A stretch of 64,000 nt of DNA from TMP-24 sp046348855 (GTDB lineage: Bacteria; Pseudomonadota; Alphaproteobacteria; Rhodobacterales; Rhodobacteraceae): contig JAXMDK010000002.1 in assembly GCA_046348855.1 (NCBI GenBank), positions 154,072 to 218,071 of the forward strand, in the 5' to 3' direction. Every line of letters starts with the position of its first letter. Position 1 is the first letter of the stretch. The translations under genes and the position numbers were made by a program. Positions 23,139-33,972 of this stretch are shown in pieces. The notes beneath the pieces were generated by a model that was given only the letters and a program-made list of their open reading frames with translations, was not told the DNA's origin and ran no database searches.

Positions 23139-23228
23139 CGTTCATCTTGGCGCAAATTTCCCGGGGTAGTCCGTTGGTTTCGCCATTGGTTCAAGAAACC
23201 AATGGACCGGGGGGCAGCGCCCCCATCC
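23139..23228. terminator. Bidirectional terminator-like element, Rhodobacterales intergenic type (copy A)
   Basis: TTCATCTTGGCGCAAATTTC is followed by CCCGGGG and, at the far end, the GC hairpin GGGGG-CAGC-GCCCCC. This is the same arrangement as at 26.81-26.86 kb and, inverted, at 54.77-54.83 kb. In this copy the middle is expanded and holds an extra stem, CCATTGGTT/AACCAATGG (about 23183-23205). It separates the convergent carbonic anhydrase and penicillin acylase genes. Confidence 0.6.
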
Positions 23229-23232
23229 CGTC

Positions 23233-25707
23233 TTACGGCTTGGCCGGCTCCAGCACCGTGATCCCCGTCGCGGCGCCGCGCGCGAGGCTCGGGTCGAGCG
23301 ACATCGGGATATAGTCGCCCCGCCGCCACAGTTCGCTCAGATCGTCATAGTGGCGCGACAGGGGATGCCCCGACTGGCCGGTCGAGATGATGAAGACCGA
23401 ACTGTCGGGGTCGGCCAGATCGTAGACGCCGCGATAGACGGGGCCCGAGACGTTCAGCCAGGGCGCTGCCGGATCGCCGCCGGTCACGCCGCGCATCAAC
23501 GTATGGTCGCCGCCGCTGGTCGACTGGCGGATGTTGACCAGCCATTTCAGCACCGGCACCTTGCCCAGCACCGGATGGTCCTGCCGGGCTTCATGCGCAT
23601 CGCCCCAGCGCCAGCTGCCGATGTCGGGGCCGTAGCGCTGGGTCAGGTCGACCAGCGCATCGTCCAGCGCCATGCGGGCGATGTCGGCGCAGGTCTCGAC
23701 CGGGGCCGATTGCAGGATGTCGCACCAGTGGCCGGCGCCGTCGGCATTGCGGAACACCCGCTCGATGAACAGGGGCTCGGTCCGCCGGAAGGCCTCGGCC
23801 AGGGGGCCAAGCTCGTCGCGCACCAGCCGCGCCTGCAAGGCCCGCGCCCAGGCGGCGTAGATCAGCGGTTCCGGCAGATGTTCGTTCATGTCGCCGTCCC
23901 AGGCGGCCAACAGTTCCAGCGCCCGCTGGCGCTGGCGTTCCGGGCTGCCTTCGGGCGCGGCCTCGCCGGTAAACCACAGGTCCTTGCCGATCAGCGGCAG
24001 GATGGTTCGGGCGTCGGTGGCATTGGTGTCGAGCTGCGCGGCGATGAAGCTTTCGCGGCTGTGAACCTCGCGCTCCTCCATCAGCTTGGTCCAGCGCTGC
24101 ACCCGCTGGCTGTCGCCCCAGTCGAAGCTGACATGGTTGGGGAACGGCCGGTCGATGATCTTGTTGTTCGTCGCCCCGACGATGCCCCCGGCGGGGTCCA
24201 TGAACTGCGGGTTGTCGGCATAGGGCAGGCGGCCCGACCAGCGGTTGACCGCCTCCCACCCCGGCGAGGGCAGGCGGCCCTGCGCCTGCTTGGCGGCATC
24301 GCGGGCGGGAAGGGCGCCGAAGAGCGCCATCCCGACATGGTCGTGGTCGGCCAGCGTGACGTTGATTGCCGGGGCGATCTGCGCCTCGCCCGCCGCCGCC
24401 GCCGCGGTCACGTCGCCAGCCTGCATCAGCCGGATGGCCGAGGTCAGGGTGGTGTCGGCCGGGTCGAGCCCGGTCCAGCCCAGCGTCATCACATGGCCCT
24501 TGGGCGTCACCGACTGGATGTCGTAAAGATCGTTGGGCAGGACCGGGCCGTTGGCGGTCCAGTAGAGCGTGATCGTCACCGGCGCCGCATCCTTGACCTC
24601 GATGATCGACTTGCGGGTCTCGAACGGGGTCCAGCCCTCGGGCGAGCGGTAGCGGGTCGGGTCGGCGGGGTCGAGTTCCTCCAGGAACAGGTCCTGGTCG
24701 TCGGCATAGGCGGCGGCGATCCCCCAGCCGAGCTTGCTGTTGCGCCCGGCGAGAACCGCCGGAATCCCCGGCACGGTTGCACCGATCACGCCGCCCGACT
24801 GCAATTCCAGCCGCGCCAGGTAGAAGGGCGCCGGGGCGGTGAAGGGCAGGTGCGGGTCGTTGGCCAGAAGCGAGGCATTGGCCGCCGCTCGCGCCGGTGC
24901 CGCCGCCCAGGCGTTCGAGGCCGCGGCGAGCGCCCGCGGCCGGACCGGCGACAGGGGATCGGCCGCCTCATCCTCGCCGGCAAAGCGGCGCGACGGGTCG
25001 GGCAGGGGCCCGGGCGCCAGGCTTGCATAGGGCGGCAGCGCCGCTACCCCGTCGCCCGGCATGTCGGGCATCAGGTCGCGCGGCCAGTCGGGGTTCAGCA
25101 GCGACAGCCGCGCCCGCAGCACCTCGTTCTCGGCCTGACTGGTTTCCTCGAAGGCCATCAGCTTCATCAGCGCGATGGAATCGGCTGGCTGCCAATAGGC
25201 GATCTCGCCGGGATAGAGGAAGAATTCTGGCGCGCCGCGACCCTTGGCCTCGGCATTGACGATGCCGATCCAGGCATTGACCCCCTTGGCATAGGCCTCC
25301 AGCGCCGCCCGGGTCGGCGCGTCCTGCGCCGCGACCGATTTCACCGCCAGCCGGTAAAGGTCGAGCCGCCGCATCAGCTCGTCGGTCTTCAGCGTGCGGG
25401 CGCCGAACACTTCCGACAGCCGCCCCTGCACGGTGCGCCGCGCCACCACCATCTGCCACAGCCGGTCCTGCGCATGGGCATAGCCCAGCGCGAAATAGAC
25501 GTCGGCGTCGGTCTTGCCGAAGATGTGCGGCACGTCGGCGGTGTCGCGCACGATCTCGACCGGGGCGGAAATGCCGGCGATGGTGCGGTGGGCGTTGTAG
25601 TCGGGCAATGAGCCGGCGGCGAAATAATAGGCCAGCCCGGCGCCGAGGATGACCACCAGCAACGCAAGCGCGATCAGGCGCACCAGCCAGCGAAAGAGCG
25701 TTGCCAT
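23233..25707 (-). CDS. Penicillin acylase family protein (Ntn-hydrolase)
   Basis: An 824-residue precursor. The N-terminal membrane anchor or signal is LFRWLVRLIALALLVVILGAGL. The alpha-subunit part includes VEIVRDTADVPHIFG and ALGYAHAQDRLWQM. The catalytic serine is Ser264 in AAASNAWAAAP, where self-cleavage would free the beta-subunit N-terminus. LLANDPHL follows, a strongly conserved beta-subunit segment, and GGIVGATNNK lies further on. Relatives hydrolyse beta-lactam side chains or acyl-homoserine lactones; the physiological substrate is unknown. Likely periplasmic. It stands alone, ending at a bidirectional terminator. Confidence 0.9.
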   Translation of the reverse strand: MATLFRWLVRLIALALLVVILGAGLAYYFAAGSLPDYNAHRTIAGISAPVEIVRDTADVPHIFGKTDADVYFALGYAHAQDRLWQMVVARRTVQGRLSEVFGARTLKTDELMRRLDLYRLAVKSVAAQDAPTRAALEAYAKGVNAWIGIVNAEAKGRGAPEFFLYPGEIAYWQPADSIALMKLMAFEETSQAENEVLRARLSLLNPDWPRDLMPDMPGDGVAALPPYASLAPGPLPDPSRRFAGEDEAADPLSPVRPRALAAASNAWAAAPARAAANASLLANDPHLPFTAPAPFYLARLELQSGGVIGATVPGIPAVLAGRNSKLGWGIAAAYADDQDLFLEELDPADPTRYRSPEGWTPFETRKSIIEVKDAAPVTITLYWTANGPVLPNDLYDIQSVTPKGHVMTLGWTGLDPADTTLTSAIRLMQAGDVTAAAAAGEAQIAPAINVTLADHDHVGMALFGALPARDAAKQAQGRLPSPGWEAVNRWSGRLPYADNPQFMDPAGGIVGATNNKIIDRPFPNHVSFDWGDSQRVQRWTKLMEEREVHSRESFIAAQLDTNATDARTILPLIGKDLWFTGEAAPEGSPERQRQRALELLAAWDGDMNEHLPEPLIYAAWARALQARLVRDELGPLAEAFRRTEPLFIERVFRNADGAGHWCDILQSAPVETCADIARMALDDALVDLTQRYGPDIGSWRWGDAHEARQDHPVLGKVPVLKWLVNIRQSTSGGDHTLMRGVTGGDPAAPWLNVSGPVYRGVYDLADPDSSVFIISTGQSGHPLSRHYDDLSELWRRGDYIPMSLDPSLARGAATGITVLEPAKP

Positions 25708-25822
25708 GGGACTCCGGGTAGTGACGGTGGCAGTGACAAGGATTGACGGCAGGGACAGGCCGGTTCACTAGGACAGAACGCGGGCAACCGCAATCACTTC
25801 GGGTCGGCAAGGGCAGGGCGAA

Positions 25823-26695
25823 ATGGCGAAAGTGGCGTTTCTTGGCTTGGGCGTGATGGGCTTTCCGATGGCAGGCCATCTGGCCGCAAAGGGACACGAG
25901 GTCACGGTCTGGAACCGCACCGCCGCCAAGGCCGAAGCCTGGCAGGCCCGCCACGGCGGCCGGGTGGCGGCAAGCCCGGCCGAGGCGGCGGCGGGTGCCG
26001 AGTTCGTCATGGCCTGCGTCGGCAACGATGACGACCTGCGCCAGGTCTGCCTCGGCGACCGGGGCGCCTTCGCCGGCCTGGCGGGCGGCGCGATCTTCGT
26101 CGACCACACCACGGTTTCGGCGCGCGTCACCCGCGAACTGGCCGAGGCTGCCGCCGCCCAGGGTGCGGGCTTCGTCGACGCGCCGGTGTCGGGCGGGCAG
26201 GCGGGGGCCGAAAACGGCGTGCTGTCGGTCATGTGTGGCGGCGACGAAGGCCATTATGCCGCCGCTGAGCCGGTGATCGCCGCCTATGCCCGCATCTGCC
26301 GCCGCCTCGGGCCGCCGGGCGCGGGGCAGCTTGCCAAGATGGTCAACCAGATCTGCATCGCCGGCCTGGTGCAGGGGCTGGCCGAGGGGCTGCACTTCGC
26401 CGAAAAGGCCGGCCTGAACATTCCCGATCTGGTCGAGGTCATCAGCCAGGGCGCTGCCGGCAGCTGGCAGATGGTCAACCGCCACAAGACGATGGCCGAG
26501 AACCGCTTCGACTTCGGCTTCGCCGCCGACTGGATGCGCAAGGATCTGGGCATCTGCCTCGACACCGCCGACGAACTGGCCGTCAGCCTGCCCGTCACCG
26601 CGCTGGTCGACCAGTTCTACAAGGACGTGCAAAAGCTGGGCGGCGGCCGCTGGGACACGTCAAGCCTGATCGCCCGGCTGCGCGCGCTGGGATAA
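25823..26695 (+). CDS. NAD(P)-dependent 3-hydroxyisobutyrate dehydrogenase-family oxidoreductase
   Basis: A 290-residue beta-hydroxyacid dehydrogenase. The Rossmann loop FLGLGVMGFPMAGHL (about residues 6-20) is followed by VTVWNRTAAK, whose Asn-Arg at the end of strand two suggests NADP preference. The substrate motif FVDAPVSGGQAGAENG and the catalytic region GQLAKMVNQICIAG, with Lys in KMVNQ, are all present. The family covers 3-hydroxyisobutyrate, tartronate semialdehyde and glyoxylate/succinic semialdehyde reductases; I cannot choose among them. Short ATG leader region, divergent from the acylase. Confidence 0.87.
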   Translation: MAKVAFLGLGVMGFPMAGHLAAKGHEVTVWNRTAAKAEAWQARHGGRVAASPAEAAAGAEFVMACVGNDDDLRQVCLGDRGAFAGLAGGAIFVDHTTVSARVTRELAEAAAAQGAGFVDAPVSGGQAGAENGVLSVMCGGDEGHYAAAEPVIAAYARICRRLGPPGAGQLAKMVNQICIAGLVQGLAEGLHFAEKAGLNIPDLVEVISQGAAGSWQMVNRHKTMAENRFDFGFAADWMRKDLGICLDTADELAVSLPVTALVDQFYKDVQKLGGGRWDTSSLIARLRALG

Positions 26696-26809
26696 TCGCC
26701 CGCCTCCGACGGGAAGCATACCGAGAAGCCGGACTTGGCGATGCACGGGCTCCTGCATCGGGCGGGTAGGCTCTTTCTACACAATCAGTTCCGAATGGCC
26801 AACGCGGCC

Positions 26810-26863
26810 CTTCTTCCGTTTGAAAATATCCCGGGGGTCCGGGAGGGCAGAGCCCTCCCGGCC
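26810..26863. terminator. Bidirectional terminator-like element, Rhodobacterales intergenic type (copy B)
   Basis: TTCTTCCGTTTGAAAATATC runs into CCGGGGGT and the hairpin CCGGGAGGGC-AGAG-CCCTCCCGG. On the minus strand the GC hairpin is followed by ATATTTTC, so it can terminate the SYLF-protein reading as well as the dehydrogenase reading. The genes on both sides point into it. Confidence 0.68.
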
Positions 26864-26869
26864 GGTTCA

Positions 26870-27439
26870 TCAGGGAATGATCCGCGTGTATTTGGTGCCC
26901 TTGAGCGAGGCCCCGACGATGAAGCCCGCCTGGCCGAAGACATAGGCCACGACCGGCGCGGTGGTGGTGGTGCTGTCGACGCCCGCGCTTTTCCCGCCAT
27001 CGGGGAAGGCATATTCAAGGTCGGCTCCGGCCGTCCAGCCCGGCGAGGCGCGGAAGTTCGCCAGCGCGTCGGGGGTCATGAACAGCAGCACATGCGCATA
27101 TTGCTGGGCGCCGATCTGCAGGCCCCAGCTGGCCTGGGTCGCCGAATAATAGTCGACGGTGACATCGTTGATCCTCAGCGCGCCGCGCCCGTAGGCGCCG
27201 CCGAAGAATACGCCGGCCTCGGTCACCAGCGGCATGTAGAGAACCCCGGACGCCTGCGACATCTTTTCGGCCGCGCGCGGGAAGTTCTTGCGCATGTAGT
27301 CGCGCGTCGCGTCGACCCGTGCGTCGATGGTGGCGCCGCCGCTGCTGCCCACGCCGTTGCCGCAGGCCGCCAGCCCGAGGCTTGCGCCGCCCGCGATGAT
27401 CACGCCGCGCCTGGAAAATCGTCTGGAGATTCCTGTCAT
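26870..27439 (-). CDS. YSC84/SYLF-domain lipoprotein
   Basis: A 189-residue protein. The N-terminus SRRFSRRGVIIAGGASLGLAACG combines a twin-arginine-like pair with a lipobox (LAAC), so it is probably an exported lipoprotein. The mature part is a SYLF (YSC84) domain: GVLYMPLVTEAGVFFGGAYG in pieces, then YYSATQASWGLQIGAQQYAHVLLFM in pieces, ending FIVGASLKGTKYTRI. Bacterial members are cell-envelope proteins of uncertain role; eukaryotic SYLF domains bind lipids. The ATG at 27439 follows the last upstream stop-free, non-protein-like stretch. Confidence 0.83.
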   Translation of the reverse strand: MTGISRRFSRRGVIIAGGASLGLAACGNGVGSSGGATIDARVDATRDYMRKNFPRAAEKMSQASGVLYMPLVTEAGVFFGGAYGRGALRINDVTVDYYSATQASWGLQIGAQQYAHVLLFMTPDALANFRASPGWTAGADLEYAFPDGGKSAGVDSTTTTAPVVAYVFGQAGFIVGASLKGTKYTRIIP

Positions 27440-27570
27440 GCTCTGCCCGCCTGTTGTTGCCGCCCGCCTTTTCCGGCGGGCCTGGCGCAGCATAACTGCT
27501 TGATCCGGTTCTGTCATCGCCTTGCTGGCCGGCGCGCCGCCGGTCGGCAAGCCTTTGCGCGCAGGGCGCG

Positions 27571-28566
<996 letters not shown>

Positions 28567-28710
28567 GTCTGGTCCTCGGCAGATGCTGTGGCGTCCGCCA
28601 GCGCTGCCACGGTTTTTCCCGCCGCTCAAGGGTAGAAACCGCCGCAGGGGGCAGATAGCATGGACCCGGCATGTGCGGCCCGGTGTCCGAGGCCCTGACC
28701 GGAGACCGAA

Positions 28711-29232
28711 GTGACCTTTGCCCACCTGTTTTTCAGCCTTCTCGACGTGCGTTCGTTCGCCAGCATCTGGTACTGGCTGGCGCTGGCGGTCCTGTGGTCG
28801 GGCCTCGGCCACTGGGTGATGGGCGTGCCGTTCGACATGGTGGTGCGGGCGCGGCGACTGGGCGGGCAGGACATGCGCGATCTGGAGGACGGGGTGCGGA
28901 TCGCCCGGACGCGGCTGGCGCGGCTGGGCGGCTGGACCGGGGTGGTCCTGCTCGGGGCGATCGCCTTTCTCCTGACCTCGCTCGCGCTTATGGGCTTCTG
29001 GTACGGGGCCGAGTTCTGCCAGGCGCTGTTCCTGCTGCTGGCGCCCCTGCCGTTGGTCCTGTGGCTGCGCCTGGCGCTGGCGCGGCGGATCGGGCGCGAG
29101 GATCTGGCGGGCGAGGCGCTCTGTCACCGGCTGGCGCTGCACCGGGTGGCGATCCAGGCGATGGGGATGGTCGCGATCCTGGTGACCGGCTTCTGGGGAA
29201 CCTGGCAGAATTTCATGGCGACGCCCTTCTGA
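28711..29232 (+). CDS. Small inner-membrane protein of unknown function, next to hemB
   Basis: A 173-residue protein with about four hydrophobic segments (near residues 19-38, 75-95, 103-120 and 149-165). A basic cytoplasmic loop (RARRLGGQDMRDLEDGVRIARTRLARLG) lies between the first two. Start is a GTG six bases after GGAG (28701-28704). I recall similar proteins in Rhodobacterales carrying the label 'component of SufBCD complex', but nothing in this sequence or its neighbours supports a role in Fe-S assembly. It is divergent from hemB and 48 bases ahead of mfd. Confidence 0.68.
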   Translation: MTFAHLFFSLLDVRSFASIWYWLALAVLWSGLGHWVMGVPFDMVVRARRLGGQDMRDLEDGVRIARTRLARLGGWTGVVLLGAIAFLLTSLALMGFWYGAEFCQALFLLLAPLPLVLWLRLALARRIGREDLAGEALCHRLALHRVAIQAMGMVAILVTGFWGTWQNFMATPF

Positions 29233-29280
29233 GGCCGCGCCGCGCTTGACACCGATGCGCGGGCGGTTAGGTCAGGGCGC

Positions 29281-32200
29281 ATGACCGCGCCCGCCCATAT
29301 CACTTTGTCCGGCGCCCCCGAGGGTTTCGACGCCCGCGCGCTGGCGAATGAACTCGCGCGGGGTGCGCCGGTCGTCCATGTCGCCCGCGACGACAAGCGG
29401 ATGGAGGCGATGCGGGCGGCCTTGGCCTTCTTTGCACCCGACGCCGCGGTCCTGACCTTCCCGGCCTGGGACTGCCTGCCCTACGACCGGGTGTCGCCCA
29501 ACCCCGACGTTTCGGCGGCGCGGATGGCGACGCTGGCGACGCTGGCGCGCGGGCTGCCCGGCCCCTTCATCCTGCTGACCACGCTCAACGCCGCCAGCCA
29601 GCGCCTGCCGGCGCGCGATCTGGTGAAGAGCTCGGCCTTCACCGCCAGGGTCGGCCAGCGCATCGACGAGGCGGGGCTGAAATCCTATCTGGTGCGCATG
29701 GGTTTCGCCCAGACTCCCACCGTGTCCGAACCCGGCGACTATGCGCTGCGCGGCGGGATCATCGACATCTTCCCGCCGGGGCAGGCCGGGCCGGTGCGGC
29801 TCGATCTCTTCGGCGACGTGCTGGACGGGGCGCGGCGGTTCGACGCCGCCAGCCAGCGCACCATCGAAAAGCTGACCGCCGTCGAGCTTGCCCCGGTGTC
29901 CGAGGTCATCCTCGACGAAGCCGCGATCACTCGCTTCCGCCAGAATTACCGCATCGAATTCGGCGCGGCGGGCACCGACGATCCCCTGTACGAAGCCGTC
30001 AGCGCCGGACGCAAGCACGCCGGCATGGAACATTGGCTGCCCTATTTTCACGACCGGCTGGAGACGCTGTTCGACTATCTGCCGGGCGCGAGCGTGATGC
30101 TCGACGACCAGACCGCCCCGGCGCGGCTGGCGCGGTGGGAAGGGATCGAGGATCAGTATGACACGCGGCTTGAGGCGCTGAAACGCCGGGACCGGCTGGA
30201 TTCGGTCTACAAGCCCTGCCCGCCGGGGCTGCTCTATCTGAACGAATCCGACTGGGCCACGGCGCTGGCCGGGCACCGGGCGGTGCAACTGGTGGCGCTG
30301 CCGCAACCGACCGGGCCGGGCGTGCTGGATGCCGGCGCCCGGATCGGGCGTAACTTTGCGCCCGAGCGGCGTCTGGAAAACGTCAGCCTTTTCGGTGCCT
30401 TGTCCGACCATCTGAAGGCGCGGCTGAAGGAGGGGCAGGTCGTCGTCGCCTCCTATTCCGAGGGCGCGCGCGAACGGCTGAAGGGTCTGCTGGAAGACGA
30501 AGGCGTCAAGGGCGCGGCGCTGGCCCGCGATCTGCGCGACGTGGCCGATGGCAAGGGCACACTCTACCTGACCGTCTGGGCGCTGGAGCACGGGTTCGAA
30601 TGTCCGGGCCTGACGGTGATCTCGGAACAGGATGTGCTGGGCGACCGGCTGATCCGTGGGGCGAAAAAACGCAGGCGGGCCGAGAACTTCCTGACCGAAG
30701 CTCAGTCGCTGACCCCCGGCGACCTGGTAGTGCACGTCGAACACGGGGTCGGCCGCTACAAGGGGCTGGAAACCATCACCGCGCTGGGCGCGCCGCACGA
30801 ATGCGTGCATCTCGAATATGCCGAGGGCGCCCGGCTTTACCTGCCGGTCGAGAATATCGAACTGCTCAGCCGCTATGGCCATGAAGAGGGGCTTCTGGAC
30901 CGGCTGGGCGGTGGCGCCTGGCAGGCCAAGAAGGCGAAGCTCAAGGAACGCATCCGCCAGATCGCCGAACGGCTGATGCGGGTTGCGGCCGAACGGGCGC
31001 TGCGCCACGCCCCGATCCTCGAGGCCCCGCACCACGACTGGGACGCCTTTGCCGCGCGCTTTCCCTATCAGGAAACCGACGACCAGCTGGCGGCGATTGG
31101 CGATGTGGTCGCCGATCTCGAGGCCGGCAGCCCGATGGACCGGCTGGTCGTGGGCGACGTGGGCTTCGGCAAGACCGAGGTCGCCATGCGCGCGGCCTTC
31201 ATTGCCGCCCAGTCGGGGGTGCAGGTGGCAGTCATCGCGCCGACCACGCTGCTGGCGCGCCAGCACTACAAGACCTTCGCCGAACGGTTCCGGGGCACGG
31301 CGATCAGCGTCCGGCCGCTGTCGCGGTTCGTCTCGGCCAAGGATGCCGCCGTCACCCGCGACGGTCTGGCCGACGGCACCGTCGACATCGTCATCGGCAC
31401 CCATGCGGTGCTGGCGAAAGGCGTGAAGTTCCGCAACCTCGGCCTTCTTGTCATTGACGAGGAACAGCATTTCGGCGTTCAGCACAAGGAACGCCTGAAG
31501 GAGATGCGCAGCGAAATCCATGTGCTGACCCTGACCGCGACGCCGATCCCGCGCACCCTGCAACTGTCGCTGACCGGGGTGCGCGACCTGTCGATCATCG
31601 GCACGCCGCCGGTCGACCGGCTGGCGATCCGCACCTACGTCAGCGAATTCGACTCGGTCACCATCCGCGAGGCTCTTCTGCGCGAGCATTATCGCGGCGG
31701 CCAGAGCTTCTATGTGGTTCCGCGAATTTCCGATCTTCCCGAAATCGAGGAGTTCCTGAAGACCCATGTCCCCGAGGTCAGCCATGTCGTCGCCCATGGC
31801 CAACTGGCGGCGGGCGAGTTGGACGACCGGATGAACGCCTTCTATGACGGCAAGTATGACGTGCTGCTGGCCACCACCATCGTCGAAAGCGGCCTCGACA
31901 TCCCGACCGCCAACACCATGATCGTGCACCGTGCCGACATGTTCGGGCTGAGCCAGCTTTACCAGATCCGCGGCCGGGTCGGCCGGTCGAAGGCGCGCGC
32001 CTATGCCTACCTGACCACCAAGCCCCGCGCGCCGCTGACGCCGGCCGCGCAGAAGCGCCTGCGGCTGCTCGGCTCGCTCGACAGTCTCGGCGCGGGCTTT
32101 TCGCTGGCCTCGCAGGATCTCGACCTGCGCGGGGCGGGCAATCTGCTGGGCGAGGAACAGTCCGGCCATATCCGCGAGGTCGGCTATGAACTTTACCAGT

Positions 32201-32751
32201 CGATGCTGGAAGACACGATCGCGCGGCTGAAGTCGGGCGAGTTGCAGGGCACCAGCGACGATGACGGCCAATGGGCGCCGCAGATCAACCTCGGCGTGCC
32301 GGTGCTGATCCCCGAGGAATATGTGCCCGATCTCGACGTGCGGCTGGGCCTGTACCGGCGGCTGTCGCACCTGACCACCAAGGCCGAACTGGAAGGCTTC
32401 GCCGCCGAACTGATCGACAGGTTCGGACCCCTGCCGCGCGAGGTGAACACGCTGCTTCTGGTGGTGCGCATCAAGGGCACCTGCAAGCGCGCCGGCATCG
32501 CCCGGCTGGACGCCGGGCCGAAGGGGATCACGCTGCAATTCCACAACGACAAGTTCGCCAATCCGGCGGGTCTCGTCGAATTCCTGCAGGCCCAGGGCGG
32601 CGTGGCGCGGGTCAAGGACAACCGGATCGTCATCGCTGGGGACTTCGTCCGCGAAGCCGACCGGATCAAGGCCGCCTTCGCCGCCGCCCGCGACCTGGCC
32701 GAAAAGGTAGCTGCTGCCGCGCCGGCGGCGCGGGCCAGGACGAAGGCCTGA
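29281..32751 (+). CDS. mfd: Transcription-repair coupling factor Mfd
   Basis: A 1156-residue translocase that removes RNA polymerase stalled at DNA damage and recruits UvrA. The UvrB-like N-terminal region includes FPAWDCLPYDRVSP, with GGIIDIFPPG shortly after. The RNA-polymerase-interacting segment holds GDLVVHVEHGVGRYKGLE. The RecG-like motor has VVGDVGFGKTEVAMRAAF (Walker A), VIDEEQHFGV (motif II), TATPIPRTL and QIRGRVGRSKARAYAYL. A TRCF C-terminal domain ends the protein. The stop abuts the stop of the convergent MFS gene with no gap. Confidence 0.97.
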   Translation: MTAPAHITLSGAPEGFDARALANELARGAPVVHVARDDKRMEAMRAALAFFAPDAAVLTFPAWDCLPYDRVSPNPDVSAARMATLATLARGLPGPFILLTTLNAASQRLPARDLVKSSAFTARVGQRIDEAGLKSYLVRMGFAQTPTVSEPGDYALRGGIIDIFPPGQAGPVRLDLFGDVLDGARRFDAASQRTIEKLTAVELAPVSEVILDEAAITRFRQNYRIEFGAAGTDDPLYEAVSAGRKHAGMEHWLPYFHDRLETLFDYLPGASVMLDDQTAPARLARWEGIEDQYDTRLEALKRRDRLDSVYKPCPPGLLYLNESDWATALAGHRAVQLVALPQPTGPGVLDAGARIGRNFAPERRLENVSLFGALSDHLKARLKEGQVVVASYSEGARERLKGLLEDEGVKGAALARDLRDVADGKGTLYLTVWALEHGFECPGLTVISEQDVLGDRLIRGAKKRRRAENFLTEAQSLTPGDLVVHVEHGVGRYKGLETITALGAPHECVHLEYAEGARLYLPVENIELLSRYGHEEGLLDRLGGGAWQAKKAKLKERIRQIAERLMRVAAERALRHAPILEAPHHDWDAFAARFPYQETDDQLAAIGDVVADLEAGSPMDRLVVGDVGFGKTEVAMRAAFIAAQSGVQVAVIAPTTLLARQHYKTFAERFRGTAISVRPLSRFVSAKDAAVTRDGLADGTVDIVIGTHAVLAKGVKFRNLGLLVIDEEQHFGVQHKERLKEMRSEIHVLTLTATPIPRTLQLSLTGVRDLSIIGTPPVDRLAIRTYVSEFDSVTIREALLREHYRGGQSFYVVPRISDLPEIEEFLKTHVPEVSHVVAHGQLAAGELDDRMNAFYDGKYDVLLATTIVESGLDIPTANTMIVHRADMFGLSQLYQIRGRVGRSKARAYAYLTTKPRAPLTPAAQKRLRLLGSLDSLGAGFSLASQDLDLRGAGNLLGEEQSGHIREVGYELYQSMLEDTIARLKSGELQGTSDDDGQWAPQINLGVPVLIPEEYVPDLDVRLGLYRRLSHLTTKAELEGFAAELIDRFGPLPREVNTLLLVVRIKGTCKRAGIARLDAGPKGITLQFHNDKFANPAGLVEFLQAQGGVARVKDNRIVIAGDFVREADRIKAAFAAARDLAEKVAAAAPAARARTKA

Positions 32752-33972
32752 TCAGCCCCGCCTCGCTTGCCGCATCAACAGCATCGCCAGCGCCGAACAG
32801 ATGGCCGCGGCGGCCATCGCCGGAACCGGGGTTCCGTTGAACAGCAGGCCGACGAACCCGGCGATCATCGCCGAGATGACCGTCGACAGCGACGCGATCA
32901 CCGAGGTCGCCATGCCCGCCAGGTGGCCCATCTTCTGCATGGCCAGCGCGTTGAGGTTGCCGAAGGTCAGCCCGGCGATGAAGAAGATGCTGGTCACCCA
33001 CAGGAAGAATGCCGCGAAACCGATTGCTCCGCCGGGATTAAATCCGGCGAACAGCACCAGCATGGCGACTGACAGCGCCGCCTGGCCGCTGTAGGCCAGA
33101 AGCGCGATCCGCCGCATGCCGAGGCGATGGATCAGCCGGCTGTTGACCATCGAGGCGGTGGCCGAAACTGCCGCGATCAGCGCGAACCAGTAGGGGAATT
33201 GCGCCCCGCGCCCCCAGGTCTGATCGAAGATCTGCTGGATCGACGACAGGACGCCCAGCATCTGGCCGTAGCCCAGTGCCATGACCGAGGTGTAAAGGCG
33301 CACCTCGCTGCTGGCCAGCACCTCGCGCAGGCCGGCGAGGATCATCCCGGCCGCCAGCGGTCGCCGCGCGGCGGGGTCCAGCGTTTCGGGCTGGCGGAGG
33401 CCCATCCAGATCCAGGCGATGGCCGCGAAGGCGATGTAGGCCAGGAAGATCGCCCGCCAGCCGGCGAACAGCACGATGGTCTGCCCGACCATCGGCGCCA
33501 GCGCCGGGACCACCATGAACACCATCATCACGAAGGACATGACCCGTGCCATCTCGCGGCCGTGGAACAGGTCGCGCGTCAGTGCGAGCCCGACCACCCG
33601 GGGGGCGGCGGCGCCGACGCCTTGCAGGAAGCGCGCCACCAGAAGAAAGCCGAGGCTGGCCGAGAAATGCGCGGCCGCCGCGGCGGCGGCATAAAGCACC
33701 AGCCCGCCGGCGATGACCGGCGTGCGGCCCCAGGCGTCCGACATCGGGCCGACGAACAGCGTGCCCACCCCCATGCCCATGACGAAGACCGACAGGATCA
33801 GCTGCGCCCGGTTGGGGGCCAGCGGTGTCAGCTCATGGGCGATGGAGGGCAGCGACGGCAGCATCGCGTCGATGGAAAAGGCGACAGTGGCATAAAGCAT
33901 CGCCAGCATCGCGGTGAATTCCACCCGGCCCCGGCGGCGGGCGTCGGCCGGTGGCGCGGCGGTGTCACGCAT
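32752..33972 (-). CDS. MFS transporter, Bcr/CflA drug-efflux family
   Basis: A 406-residue transporter with about 12 membrane helices. Early marks are YATVAFSIDAMLPSLPSIAHELT, typical of the Bcr/CflA group (D-x-Y/M-LPxLPxI), and the loop MGVGTLFVGPMSDAWGRTPVIAGG in pieces, the MFS motif A (GPxSDxxGRRP-like). It probably exports a drug or small metabolite. The ATG at 33972 overlaps the upstream DsbA-like gene by eight bases; a TTG at 33996 would overlap by 32. Last gene of a three-gene minus-strand operon. Confidence 0.85.
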   Translation of the reverse strand: MRDTAAPPADARRRGRVEFTAMLAMLYATVAFSIDAMLPSLPSIAHELTPLAPNRAQLILSVFVMGMGVGTLFVGPMSDAWGRTPVIAGGLVLYAAAAAAAHFSASLGFLLVARFLQGVGAAAPRVVGLALTRDLFHGREMARVMSFVMMVFMVVPALAPMVGQTIVLFAGWRAIFLAYIAFAAIAWIWMGLRQPETLDPAARRPLAAGMILAGLREVLASSEVRLYTSVMALGYGQMLGVLSSIQQIFDQTWGRGAQFPYWFALIAAVSATASMVNSRLIHRLGMRRIALLAYSGQAALSVAMLVLFAGFNPGGAIGFAAFFLWVTSIFFIAGLTFGNLNALAMQKMGHLAGMATSVIASLSTVISAMIAGFVGLLFNGTPVPAMAAAAICSALAMLLMRQARRG

